Source of the DNA: Taxawa tesnikishii (nom. ined.)
Lineage: Eukaryota > Ascomycota > Dothideomycetes > Dothideales
DNA length: 64,000 bases
Assembly: GCA_030247885.1 (NCBI GenBank)
Contig: JAPDRO010000009.1
Location: forward strand, 1,054,001 to 1,118,000
Direction: 5' to 3'
Below, piece by piece: positions 13,601 to 24,908 of the stretch (positions are counted from its first letter, which is position 1; the number at the start of each line of letters is the position of its first letter). The translations under genes and the position numbers were made by a program. A model generated the notes under the pieces. The model saw only the letters and a program-made list of their open reading frames with translations, was not told where the DNA came from and did not search any database.

Positions 13601-13892
13601 AATACTGACGAGCCGCCTGCGCCTGCGCGGCGGTGCGCTCTTTGCCCTAGTCATGGTCATTGGCGATTGGTTGACGCTGCGTTTCTTCTGGGCTGTCAGG
13701 GATGAGGGCAGCTGGTTGGAGATTGGTGAAAGTATCAGTGTCTTCTGCATTGCGAGCGCTTTGTGCGTCTTCGTCGCAGCGTTGGAGGGTGTTAGTCAAC
13801 TGTTCGTTAGAGGTATCGAGTTTGAGGACGAGGGGACAGGGCGGGAAAAGAATGTTAATGGTGGTGCTAAGGAAGGCGTCAAGGCGGAGTGA
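10631..13892 (+). CDS. mcd4: GPI ethanolamine phosphate transferase 1 (Mcd4/PIG-N)
   Basis: ER multi-spanning enzyme that adds phosphoethanolamine to the first mannose of the GPI precursor. Exons: 10631-10798, 10862-12422, 12476-12663, 12713-12857, 12906-13014, 13070-13892, in phase at every junction. The N-terminus has MARLGRLGF and a membrane helix, then FDIYFVSPIVHGM. The alkaline-phosphatase-like luminal domain keeps GDGLRADK, TESRPGHVA, LLGLDTTGHSYRP and FTADHGMSDWGSHGDG (metal ligands D, H, T). The C-terminal half is a series of hydrophobic helices. Corrected length is ~998 residues, usual for the family. Three one-base gaps break the frame: C run 10770-10773, G run 11843-11846, and near 13264-13268. 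Each repair restores family-like sequence (e.g. APAKRLVLFVGDG), so the gene is probably functional. Start chosen at 10631 by family N-terminus. Confidence 0.92.
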
Positions 13893-14200
13893 TGGAAGAA
13901 TAGAGATAGAGAGCAGATCGAGAGCCCGTACGGCAACAGCATGTTAAAAGCGGAGTCACAATTTCATTTGTCCAGTCGCGGTCCATCACCTTTGTTGGGA
14001 AGACATATAAATCTTCTCTTGCAAGGCTTGTGTTGGAAGCGGTATGGACAAACTGTAGATGCACAAGGTTACACAGGCCCGCATTGGCTGCAGTGGTTCC
14101 AATGTCTCCGTACAATGTTCTCAGCCCTAGCTTTCGCCTCCTCGTAACCGAAGTTGCTACCCTAGCTATCAACGAGAGTGGCAGGGCATCAAAGTTGCGT

Positions 14201-15414
14201 CTACTTCACTCCCTCTGTCTTCAAAGTTACACTCGAGTACAACGGGGGCGGATCGCCCGACCGCTTGCAAGCTGACACACAAAGTCCGCCATCTAACGAC
14301 CACATCGCGATGCAGCAATCACGATTGTTCTCGGACTCACACAATCGAACGTGGGCACTCCACGCCAGCCCGAAGTCCAGAATCCCCCTTGAGCCAAGAA
14401 CGCGAGCGGTATAATGAGGGCGAGGGCGAAGGTGGTGATGGCGTAGGCTCTCTGTTCCGAGAGCTTTGGCGGGTATGGGAAACGTGGCTGGGACGCTCTT
14501 TCGGGCCTTTGCGATGAAATACTGGGCGCTGCTATAGGCGACAAGCATATCATCAACAGTGGCGGTTACCGAATGCGGCGGTCCCGCAGGAGTGGTTGTT
14601 GCGGCAGTGTTGTCATGTCCCATAGAGGAGTTGGTGATCGAGGTATTGGAATCGGCAATACTGGTGACCAGGGGCTCGCCCGCCATCGACGTATACCGAC
14701 CCCAGAGATTCTCTGAGATGAGCGGAAGTTGTGGCATGAGAATGTGCGTGAGATCCCTGCTCGACTTCACCCGTCTTCGGCAGAGCCGACTCGCTGCACG
14801 ACGATTGGGTACGTTTTCGGTGGAGACGTTGACTTCGAAGAACGTGGGCTGAAACACGACAGACCGTTGCGTCTGGTCGAGGTGGGCGTGTGTACTTCCC
14901 GCAGTCATTGCCAGGATGCGTTCATGGCTTACGGACGCGAGGCTACACCGAAGGCTGCGATGCTCCCATGCGTGTTCCCTGTACAGGTATATCATTCATC
15001 ATCCCTCCTGGCGGCTGTTGAGCAAGCCGGCGGCAGCGTAGAAATAGATGTCATTAGAACCTCCATCCTGCTGTAGGCCAGCTTGGCCGCTGCGGTTGTA
15101 GACACATTTGATGACAGACTCGTAGCCAACCTCTTGATACCAGCGTCGACTTGGATTAGTGCGAGAAGATTGGCGATGACCTGGACAACCAGTTGCGCCG
15201 TTGCCTGATTCAAGGAGATCGGACTATGTAAGTTTGGTGTCGACCGCCATTGGTGAAGATTTAGGACGAGCAATGCAGTACTTGCAGCAGTGGTAACGGT
15301 CAGATTGAGCAATCGAATGATGGGGTAGTAAGAGCGAGGACACTCATCAGTCTGATCCTTCGTTGCGCTGTGCACGCTCGGAGCTTTCGCTTGGTCGACG
15401 GGCGTGTGGGACAT
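14201..15414 (-). CDS. Putative membrane protein, gene model uncertain
   Basis: Starting at the ATG at 15414, the minus strand encodes a hydrophilic lead (MSHTPVDQAK), a hydrophobic segment (TTAASTALLVLNL) and ISLNQATAQLVVQVIANLLALIQ, which resembles a membrane-embedded region. Further down, a second open stretch contains LPLISENLWGRYTSMAGEPL and NSSMGHDNT. A different frame holds YAITTFALALIIPLAFLAQ, a plausible transmembrane helix. The pieces lie in different frames and I could not join them with confident splice sites; missed introns and base-loss errors are both possible. I do not recognise the family. Confidence 0.35.
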
Positions 15415-16916
15415 GACTGTAATGTCACGGGCGAAAAATGGTTTGGAAAGCTGGACTATGCAGTTTCAATTCCTCCTTACTCGCAAGGCTGAGGCCTTCA
15501 TGATCTCCATGACCATGCAGAAAGAAGTTAGCCCGAGTGGGCAAACATTGTCGCACGTATCCAAGCATGACTGCAGATTTGATAAGTTCTGTTCTTTTGC
15601 GACACGTTCAACAACCAAGAAGAGGGCTGGCCGAGGAGGCGCAAGCATGCGCCCAGCTCAGTCCATCTTGTGTGTCCCGATGACTCGCTGTTCTGTCCGA
15701 TTGTCAATCAGCGGCTCTCCGATTTGTAACACCATCGTCTTCGGGCCGTGGATGATCATCTGTCGGATGTCTTCATCCGGCATGCGATTCTGCAGAAAAC
15801 GCTCGTGTTTCTTATATTCCGATATGATCAAGCGACCACGCTCAAAGTTTAGCAAATGGATAACAAGCATCCAACAGCCACCTAGAATGCGGGACCATTG
15901 TCGTGTTACAATCTAAACACCTTATCCTGTTTGGAATGTCCTACGCAGGCAAGCAGGTCAAATTATGCCTTCGTATAATGTTGGAAGTGCCAATGTGCAT
16001 CATCGTTGTGGTCCTAGCTGAGTTTGACAACGGTGCCTTCGCTTCAGTGTCGTTGACGTATGGCGGCCGCTGCCTACACGTGTGCAAGAGTCCTGCCCAT
16101 GGCTGTTCTTTGTACGAGATACACCAAGGAGAGAGCAGAGGAATCAGAAGAAAAAGAGAAGGGGGTGGTTCCAAACGGTTACCTTGGAGCTACCAGAGAC
16201 TTGAAGCTTCCTGGCAATTGTTGTGCAAGAGTTGCTGCTCATGCGTTGTATTGCACGGAGGGAGTAGGGAAGGGGAAGGAAAGGTGAGACTATTAATTGG
16301 AAAGGAAGAGTCTTGAACGCCGAACGCGTGAATTCTTGAAACAGCAACACGCCCGCGAGTCAACTAGATAATCACACACAAGACCTACTGTACATTCGCG
16401 CTTCTGCGTGGCCTGAGACGCCGAAACTGTGAACATAACGTGGGATGACAATGATAACTCTTAAAGTGAGGAAAGGAAGACTATATAGTATCGCCATCTG
16501 ATGTCATGGCAGCGAGAGCACACTGCTACCGGGACGACTTGGGAACCGTTGCGTTGCGTCAGCAAACAGAACTCTATCAAACAACGTCAGAGCAGGAATT
16601 GGATGTACAGTGGGACAGTATTCCATGTTACGACATACTCGAAATCTAAATACAAGCAGAAAGGAAATTCGTTCCTTCATTCTCGAAAGCAAAGAAAAAC
16701 CATATCCACTTTTCTCTTCGCCAGTGCTCTTTGAACAGAAGAAGCAGCGAACAAACAGATGAAAGCGCATCGGGGGTATTAGCCACTTTGTCCCTAGGAG
16801 CTTGTGTGCATGAAAAGAAGTCCACCCCTCGCATATCCAAACACCCTCCCATCCAAACACGTCCGTTCCCCCTTCCCTTACGGGTGGTGAGCGGTCCTCC
16901 TCCTCTTCACCCCACT
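15415..16916. other. Intergenic region, no confident gene
   Basis: Short ORFs only. A 70-codon minus-strand stretch at 15658-15870 has protein-like composition, but it lacks identifiable partners or splice context. The rest shows no coding signal I can support. The last ~600 bases probably include the 3' region of the gene ending at 16917. Confidence 0.4.
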
Positions 16917-18075
16917 CTACTGGTAAGCAGGAGGAGTTCCACCGCCATGACCAACAGGCGCCGGCGCACCCAGTCCGGCCTGCGTGCCCTCCCTCATGGC
17001 ATCCAGGGTGCGTGGGAAGTACGGCTCGACGCCCCAGTTCCGGAGGTACGCGCCCGTCTTCTCGATCCTCTTGATCTCCCTCGCGACGCCCCAGCCCTCG
17101 CCCTCTTCCCTGAACCGGCCCCGCACGACCTCCACCATGGCGTCGTCGAGCTTGGCGTAGAAGCTGCGGCGCTCGCGCAGGTCCTCCTCGTCCCCGTTCT
17201 CGAGCCCGCCATGCGAGTTCAGGTTCCCACCAAGCTTGAGCAGCAGGTCGAAGGCGAATTTGGGGCCGGAGGTGAGGGCGGAGAGGCGGTGGATGTCAGG
17301 AAGAAACTTGAGCATGCAGGCGGAGAAGGAGGGGGTCGGGAGGGAGTCGTTGAGGTCGTCTTGGAGGCGGTGGAGGTCGAAGTTCACGATTGTGATTTTG
17401 CGGTCCAGTTGTGCGTTTAGTGTCGCGGCGGCGTGAGTGGGGTTGTGTGGGTTGCCGGCATCCATTTGTTGGGCGATGCTGGGTGGAACGTCTGCGGGTG
17501 TGGATTAGCGATTTCTCTCTCATACGCAATATGTTTAGGATGCGGTGAGATGGCTTACCAGGACGCAGACCGCGCTTGTCGATCCAGGCGTGCACCTCGC
17601 GGCGCTGCGCTTCCAACTGCTCGACGTATGCCCTCATATCGGCGAGCTCGTTCTCCATCTCCTCGAGCTTGGTGGTGTACGGGCGAACAGCCTCGTTGAA
17701 AGCGCGAGTGAGAAGGTCAGGCATTGGCTCTGATGAGATGGGCGCACCCTTGCCTACTGTGGCCGAGGAGCCAGAGTTGAGACCTCCACCGTAGCCGCCA
17801 TTGGACATGCCACGGTTGCCGGAGCTGGACAATGGCGGTGTCTGGTAGTGATCGGCTTGCGACGCGTACATTGTGTGCTCCTTGGGGTTTGGGACGTCGG
17901 CGATGGGGGCGTTGTCGGTCTGTTGGTCGCGAGAACCGGGACGGCCGCGATAGCCAGCGTCGACGGGAGAGTACTTGTCGTCGTAGGAGACGGAGTTGCG
18001 CTTGCTGTCGTGCGGGTAAGAGTCTACGTAGCTTTGGCTGTTGCTGCGGGATCGGCTGAGGCGCTTGAAGAACAT
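16917..18075 (-). CDS. Conserved-looking coiled-coil protein of unknown function
   Basis: Two exons, 17559-18075 and 16917-17491, flank a 67-nt GT-AG intron; together they give 363 residues. The start at 18075 (MFFKRLSRSRSNSQSYVD) is preferred to an in-frame upstream ATG because the basic/Ser-rich lead is a common fungal N-terminus. Residues ~1-100 are low-complexity (Ser, Gly, Tyr). A predicted coiled coil follows (residues ~120-165, KLEEMENELADMRAYVEQLEAQ). The C-terminal half is a mainly helical domain (NFDLHRLQDDLNDSLP, FDLLLKLGGNL, GVAREIKRIEKTGAYLRNWGV) ending in a Gly/Pro-rich tail. No enzyme motif is visible; a scaffold or adaptor role is possible but unproven. Confidence 0.75.
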
Positions 18076-19444
18076 TTTATGAGGAGGAAAAGAAGGAAGA
18101 GGGTGTGAGCCCAAGAAGGTCCGGCCCTTATGTGGTGTTGATGGGAGGAGGAAGAGCTAAGACGTGGCGGCTGATTATAACGCCGTGAGTGGTGGACGTG
18201 GGAACAGAGAAGGCTGGAGAGGAAGCGGGCGGCTGGTGCGATGCGATGCGAGAGGGAGAGGGCACGAGCAGGTTATCAGCGCCGAGTATTATTTACGTTG
18301 AGCACGGCGCGGCACCCCGCGCAAACAACACGGTTCAAACTTCAGGTTACGCAGGTCACGGCTATATGCATGCAGCGCGTCCCAACTGAGCAGGGTGCGT
18401 TTTTCTACAGGCGTTATTTATCGCCCGACGGGGCGTTGCTCAAGGGACCGTTTGAACGCTGCGTGCCTGTTGTTGTTTGCGGAGGAGCCGAAGCCGGAGC
18501 CGAAGTTTACCGAAGCAGGATCCAAGCCTCGAGCGAAGAGCGAGGAGCGAGGGCCGGAACGAGCCGAAAGGCGTTCGCCAAGCTGAATCCGGTTTTGTAC
18601 GCGTGTCGATCTTCCATCTCGCCCAACCACCACAACCAGTGAAACAAGGTCATCTCATCTGTCAACCCCTATACCAGCCTTTTATCCAGAGACAAATGAC
18701 ACAACTGTCAGATTTGAGACTCTCCTGTAGATCTTGTCACCGACACTCTTTTCTTGGAACGTGGCGCTTGTCGTAGAGTCATTGACTCGCTGCCACTAAC
18801 GGCGCAGCAAATGCCAAAGACTTTCTCGCAAGGACGCCACATACGGAGGATCGTCTTCTTCGCAATGCACTCCCAGCGGTCAACGTACTATGGGGCCTCC
18901 CTACATTTTGGAGCGACTTTCAGCGACCCCATAACAAACTGCGTTCGCGGTCTTCTCTAAACTCACCACTGTGGCGCTGGATGGCCACTTCTCTTGTGCC
19001 CACTTCGACCCGTTCCGGCAATCGTATCTTTAGGATACGCTTTCATGCAGAACCTTACTCGACATGGTTACTGCCAGAGTCATCTGGGAAAGGTTGAAAG
19101 GGGAGCACGTCCCACATACAGACACTTGACCTTCTTGTCAGTACAATAGTGGGTGACCATGAGGGGATCCAAGACGCTGAACGCTTTCTGCCATCTGCGC
19201 ACACTAGGGACGAGAAAGGCTCTTGAGGTTTGTCTGAACTTTTCTTTGCTTTGTGCAACCGATTTGCTTGCATACATTCATGGTTAAATGAATTCCCGTA
19301 GATCACTAAGGGAATGGTCTGTGTGTGTAGTAGTACGGACAAGGAAGCATAGTCTAAGAGCTTTTGCCTGACGAGTTTCTCTTCGGAACCTTAAAAGGAG
19401 ACTGTCTACTCCCATAAAGCCCCACATAATAGTAGGCGATCATC
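18076..19444. other. Intergenic region, no gene seen
   Basis: Upstream of the coiled-coil gene and downstream of the folate gene, both on the minus strand. Only short overlapping ORFs are present. Nothing repeated or structured was recognised. Confidence 0.5.
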
Positions 19445-21227
19445 TCAAACCCTCCATATCGCATCCGACATTTTCGCCACCTTCACCATCTCCGGCACGT
19501 CATGTACCCTCACCACATCCGCACCTCCCTGCACCGCCGCCGCAACAGTAGCCGCCGTCCCCCAATTCCTCTCCCTCGCGTCCTTGACCCCCGTAATCTT
19601 CCCCACAAACCCCTTCCTCGAACTTCCCACCAGCCACGGCAATCCCTTCAACCCCGGCCAGTTCCTCAGCTCATCCAGCCGCCTCAGAATCTCCAAGTTC
19701 TGACTTTGGTTTTTGGCGAAGCCGAGACCAGGGTCGAGGATGATGCGCCAGCGGCGGATGCCCGCGGCCTCAGCTTCCCGGACTCGGTCAAGGAGCTCGG
19801 AGGCGATGGTGGGGATGAGACCGTGGGGGTACGAGCAGTTTTCGGCGGACTGCATCGTGGCGGGGGTGCCGCGCATGTGCATCAAACAGACGGTGCAGCC
19901 CAGGCGCGCCATGGTTGACAGCATGCCCGGATCGAGAAGTCCGGCTGAGATGTCGTTGACGATGTGTGCGCCCTCGAGAACGGCCGCCTCGGCAACGGGA
20001 GCACGGTAGGTGTCGACGGAAATTGCCACGTTTTCTGCCTCCGGTAAGGAGTTGATAGCGCGGATCGCAGGAAGTACGCGCTCGATCTCTTCCTCGGCAG
20101 AGATGTCAGGAGCGTTGGGACGAGAAGACTGACCGCCGATGTCGATAATTGTGGCTCCGGCATGGATGTGTGAGAGAGTTGTTGTTCGAAGTGCGGCTTT
20201 GTCACTGGGATTGTTTGCCCCGCCGTCCGAGAAGGAATCTGGTGTGGTGTTGAGGATCGACATGACATGCGTTGGTCGTCTTGGCTCAAGAGCGTGGATA
20301 GATGAACCGGGTGTCAAGGGTGTCATAGTTGATATCGGGCTTTGAGCGGGAGGCAGAGAGTGCAGATGCTGGAGAAGCGGTCGTTGAGAAGAATCTGTAG
20401 GTATTGTTTCATCCGGTATAATGCTTGACAACGTCAGTCACCCAGTTCCAAGGATATCGCGGTGGTACGTACTCGCACAAGGGTCGCAAAACGAACTCCC
20501 GCTCGAGCATTAGCTTGTGAGGTACGATGAGACGTTTCGTGTCGACAACCTCTGAATCGTACAGGAGTATATCCAGGTCAATGCTTCGTGGGCCTTTGTC
20601 GATGATCTTTACACGTCCAAGAGTGTTCTCGACGTCCTGTAACCTATTCAAGAGCTGCATGGGCTCCAGAGTGGTCTCTATCTTCGACGCTGTTAGATGC
20701 TATTTAGATCTCTCTGAGCGCCGACGACAAACCTCACATGCGCCGTTCAAGAAACGAGCTTGGTCTTCAACATACATGGGCTCGGTCTCGTAGAGGCAGC
20801 TGGTCCGGAGTAGGCGTATATCGCCCTCGTCTTCGAGAGCTAAACATGCCTTCTCTATCATCTGTAGCCTGTCTCCCACGTTGCTGCCCATAGCAATGAA
20901 GGCTCTATGGGTTTGTGTATCATTGTTCCTTGTTAGAGAACCTCGAGAAAATTTGTCTGAATTGTTCGCCACCTGGGCGAGGCCGCAATATGGTGACTTG
21001 AGACTTGAAAGGTCCGGCATCCGTGGTCGACTGCTGGGGTTCCACCTGAAATAGGCTCCTGACTGGTTCTTCGCAAACGGCTGATGTTGGCTTCGAACGA
21101 TTGACGTATGGAGCCCCCTGGCTTTGGCGGGAAATGGCGGTTGCGGAGAGAACAAAAATCGGGTTGCTCTAACGGGGCCTCGACATGCTTGGCAGAATGA
21201 CTTGCTTTTTGACAAAACCCCTTGCAT
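19445..21227 (-). CDS. fol1: Bifunctional HPPK-dihydropteroate synthase
   Basis: Two consecutive folate steps: pyrophosphorylation of 6-hydroxymethyl-dihydropterin, then condensation with p-aminobenzoate. Exons 20733-21227, 20473-20681 and 19445-20423 give 560 residues in phase; introns are 51 and 49 nt. The N-terminus is Arg/Ser-rich (TRFLFSPQPPFPAKARGLHTS), like a mitochondrial presequence. HPPK: AFIAMGSNVGDRL, LYETEPMYV, GPRSIDLDILLYD. DHPS: SILNTTPDSFSDGG, DIGGQSSRPNA, HIVNDISAG, CLMHMRGTP, LDPGLGFAKN, VGSSRKGF, VRVHDV. All pterin and phosphate-binding motifs are present. No dihydroneopterin aldolase domain precedes HPPK, unlike trifunctional yeast Fol1. This is the sulfonamide-target class. 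The reading frame is intact. Confidence 0.93.
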
Positions 21228-21794
21228 ACCGCAATCTGGAGTGTGCTTGTGGCCCAGGTGTTTCTAAGGAGAGAAGGTCATCATGGTGTATCACGAAGAC
21301 GAAAGCTTTGGCTACGTCAAGTGAGAAAAAGTCAAATATCGAGAAAACTGCGGGTCATTCGAGCCTGACATGTTATAGAACTGACCAACCCGACATAGGG
21401 TATAGAAAGCATTCGTTTTCTACAACTGCAGAGAGCGTACATACTTTGACGTTGCTTCAACAGAAAGTCATCGATCCAGATGCTCTTCAGCGAATAGGAA
21501 GTTGTCGTCGCCGTGGAAAGACTAATTTCTCGGCCTCGGCTGACTCCGAAACAAGGAGTTCACGGACCACGCTATCTCCTTGGGGTAGCACGCTTCTCCG
21601 CTTCTTGTGGCCGTAGCCGTTGTGCCTCGGTCGAGATGGGTGATCATGAGAGTCTCACGAACATCCTCCGTTCCCTCTTACATCTACCTACATATACCCT
21701 TCCCTGTCATCGCGTGGCCTTGCATCCCTTCTTCACAGCCTGATCTCTCCATCTCCTCGTTTTCCCTCTCATATTATAACCACATACCATCACA
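21228..21794. promoter_or_regulatory. Divergent promoter region, folate gene / nitronate monooxygenase
   Basis: 567 bp between two divergent start codons. The last ~150 bases before 21795 are CT-rich, the usual core-promoter and leader composition in ascomycetes. No specific operator could be identified by eye. Confidence 0.45.
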
Positions 21795-23007
21795 ATGGCG
21801 TCTCCACGTATGTCTCCAGCATCATCACATGCAAGCAAACACTCGCTGACAGTCTCCTAGAACAGCTACGGACGACTACCACCGATCTTCTCAAGATCAA
21901 CCACCCCATCATGCTGGCTGGCATGAACGTGGCGGCCGGCCCCAAGCTCGCTGCTGCTGTCACCAATGCAGGTGGTCTCGGTGTCATTGGAGGTGTCGGA
22001 TACACCCCAGACATGTTGCGTGAACAGATCGCCGAGCTTAAGGGCTACCTCAAGGACAAGAATGCACCGTTCGGTGTTGACCTTCTTCTCCCTCAGGTCG
22101 GCGCCGGCGCCAGAAAGACTAAGTATGTAGTCAACTACCGGCACCAGTGCCTCGGCTAGCAGTTGGTTCGTTGGGACGCCCGTCAGCTGACATAGACAAC
22201 TCTAGCTACGACTACACCAAGGGCAAGCTCGACGACCTCGTCGGCATTATCATCGACTCTGGCGCCCGCCTCTTCGTCTCCGCAGTCGGCGTACCGCCCA
22301 AACATGTTGTGGAGCGTCTCCACAAGGCCGGCGTGCTCTACATGAACATGATCGGACACCCAAAGCATGTCAAGAAGTGCCTCGACCTTGGTGTCGATCT
22401 TATTTGCGCACAGGGCGGTGAAGGAGGCGGTCACACTGGCGACGTGCCTACGACAATCCTCATCCCGACCGTCGCAAAGATGTGCCAGGGCCACAAGAGC
22501 CCTTTGACAGGCCAGCCAGTTCAGGTCGTGGCCGCGGGTGGTCTGTTCAACGGTCAGAGTCTTGCTGCAGCACTCATGCTTGGTGCGTCGGCCGTCTGGA
22601 TCGGAACACGCTTCGTGCTGTCCGAGGAAGCAGGCGCATCTAAGGCACACCAAGAGGCTGTCCGCACTGCAGGCTTCGACGACAACGTGCGCACCATCAT
22701 CTTCACCGGGCGGCCGTTGCGTGTGCGCAAGAACCCGTACATTCAGAACTGGGAGGAGAACCGACAGAACGAGATCAAGGACCTGACGGGCAAGGGTGTG
22801 ATCCCGGTTGAGCATGACCTCGAGAAGATGGGAGATGATATCGACGACGATACAATGGACAACGCAAGGCCCTTCTTGATGGGCAAGGCTGCCGCGGTGA
22901 CCAACGAGAGGAAGAGCGCCAAGGCGATTGTGGACGAGATGGTCAGTGAGGCGGTGGAAACGATTGGGAAGGGGAACAGCGCGATCGTGTCGAAGAGCAA
23001 GCTTTAG
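21795..23007 (+). CDS. Nitronate monooxygenase (2-nitropropane dioxygenase family)
   Basis: FMN enzyme that oxidises alkyl nitronates to carbonyl compounds and nitrite, a detoxifying role. Exons 21795-21807, 21861-22122 and 22206-23007 join in phase to 358 residues; the first exon codes only four and a third codons. The TIM-barrel keeps the N-terminal INHPIMLAGMN, GGLGVIGGVGYT, the loop LICAQGGEGGGHTGD with the catalytic His, VQVVAAGGLFNG and GASAVWIGTRF (FMN phosphate site). The frame is intact. A Ser-Lys-Leu end (SKSKL) is a canonical PTS1, so peroxisomal targeting is likely. Confidence 0.92.
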
Positions 23008-23714
23008 ACTCTGTATCTGCTTGATGATATCTCCTTTACGATCTGACAGCCGCTTGCCTATCGTCGTTTTTCGCATTCTCGCATGTTGTTTCCTCGAGTG
23101 ACCGTCCTTCCCTTCTGTACAGATACTCTGATGCATGCGGTCGGCGTACTCATGAGAAATGGACTGTCGTGGCCACGCTACGATTTCCCGCCTTCATTAG
23201 TGTGGTCGCGAGGAAGACATATACAAGCGTTTCTTCCGGCTGTTCCACCTCTTCAACCTACAAAAAGATGACACCATCGTCTTTGGGCCGCGCTGCCCTA
23301 AGCACAGCGGAACTTATCACGGCTCCATTGAGAGTATCAACACTCTGCTAATAACCAAAGGGGAGTACTGGCAACCGGTCCTTCATCTCCACCATTGTTC
23401 CTTCAGTGCCTGTGCCCATTTTGCTCTGGCCGTACCTGAGACTGCAACCCACGCGAACGGAGCGCTAACTAGTCTTCCGACCGGAACCATAGTCTCTACC
23501 CTCGTCGAGCAAAACACCCGAGCTGCGCGAGCGTACGTCTTTCTTTATTTCCCTTGATCTCCGTCCCGACATCGCGCTGCATACCTAGGACTGCATTGCC
23601 GCCCGTCCGGTCCCATGTCCTCTTCGTGCCGTCCACGTTAGATACCATTCTCTACACAATCACCCTACGCTTCCGCCTCCATCGAGATTGAGTACTTCGA
23701 ATGCGCTCGCTCGT
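23008..23714. other. Convergent intergenic region, no gene seen
   Basis: Lies between the 3' ends of the nitronate monooxygenase (+) and the small membrane protein (-). Short ORFs only. Confidence 0.5.
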
Positions 23715-23975
23715 TCACCCCTCTTTCTCCACGACCCTGATCTTGGGCACCGAAGTCCTCAATCTCTCTCTGTCCTGCTCCGTCGGCGTGAAGCCAAACG
23801 ACTTCTCTGCTTGGTCCGAGGCGAGCAGGCCGAAGCCTGCGTAGGCCATGATACCGACGCCGATGAACAGGCGCGTTTTTGGGGTGAGATTACGGTATGA
23901 TCTGTCAAAATTAGTCCGGTGAGGATAGGGAAGGGACAGGTGACGTTTTAGCGATACGAACTGCCAAAGAGACAT
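23715..23975 (-). CDS. Small single-helix membrane protein (66 aa)
   Basis: Exons 23962-23975 and 23715-23901, split by a 60-nt intron with a good branch site (CTAAT), give MSLWQSYRNLTPKTR..., 66 residues. One hydrophobic helix (LFIGVGIMAYAGFGLL) is followed by a charged tail (PTEQDRERLR, VPKIRVVEKE). Size, N-terminus and layout fit small fungal inner-mitochondrial or ER membrane proteins, but the function is unknown. Reading through the putative intron is also open, so a longer form cannot be excluded. Confidence 0.65.
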   Translation of the reverse strand: MSLWQFVSLKRHLSLPYPHRTNFDRSYRNLTPKTRLFIGVGIMAYAGFGLLASDQAEKSFGFTPTEQDRERLRTSVPKIRVVEKEG

Positions 23976-24908
23976 TGCGACGGGCAAGTGAGCAGCGCAG
24001 AGAGGATGACACGGAAAGAGGAGATGGATGATGATCGGATTTGGGAAGGGATACAAATCTGATGGGATTTCGTGTGCAATCCCATCAGATCTGCTTATGA
24101 TTAGGTCCCATATGCTTTGACTTCCGCCATACCCTTCAGGTAGCAGCACCATTTGTCTATGATACCTGTTCGTAATGGAGAAATCTTATCGAAGCTATCC
24201 ATTTCGTAGCAGCACGTTCTGGAACACCAGGAGGCATCACCTTCTCTCGGGAGACCTAGATCTCTACTTCCTGCAGCATGAAACGATGCCTAGCTTCCTG
24301 TACACTTTGCGTAGCCTGGAAACCGGTGCCTCCGCAAGAGAACATCGAAGACATCGAAACTTGCTAGGCCTGAAAGACACGGTCGACCCGCGTCTTACTG
24401 TACAATATCCATTGACTGCAAACACGCATTGTCGATTGGGAATGCAAAGCAACTGATAGACCTCGATCAAAAACCTAGCTTGCTCAGCTCCTCCACCTAG
24501 CTTGCCGGAACCACCAGGGCCACAACAGCCACCCCTCGGGACCCGACGTGCTTCTATCATAAAGTCTCCAAATAGCGGTCGAGTACCTGCTGAATGGTCT
24601 GGTTTGCTCAAAGTATGCGAATACTGCCCAGATCGCGGTTATCTACAGATCCGGGTGCCAGCGACGTTCCATCGTGTCAGTGGCATCACCTTCACCACCA
24701 CATCTCGTGATCAAGATACGCGATGGGTTGCGTGACATGAAAGCAGATGGAGCGGACGCCATGACCGATAGTGGAGGAGACGTAGATGCTCGACGGCGCC
24801 TTGTTTTTGCTCAAGCGGACGCAGGGCCGTTGGTACAATCGCGCAGAAGTTCGCGTTGCATCTCATCGAAGCTGTTTTGGTAAAAGCGTCCAGCTCGCAG
24901 GCCGTCAT
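23976..24908. other. Intergenic region, no gene seen
   Basis: Upstream of the small membrane protein and around the uncertain 3' end of the next minus-strand gene. A short alternating CG-rich stretch at 24912-24935 (repeated CGCTCG) begins just beyond it. No other feature was recognised. Confidence 0.4.

Noticed and set aside
15658-15870. 70-codon minus-strand ORF with protein-like composition
   Set aside because: No recognisable domain, no supporting splice sites or neighbouring exons. Kept only as a possibility inside an intergenic entry.
22183-23136. 317-codon minus-strand ORF across the nitronate monooxygenase
   Set aside because: Antisense shadow of a well-conserved, intact plus-strand enzyme.
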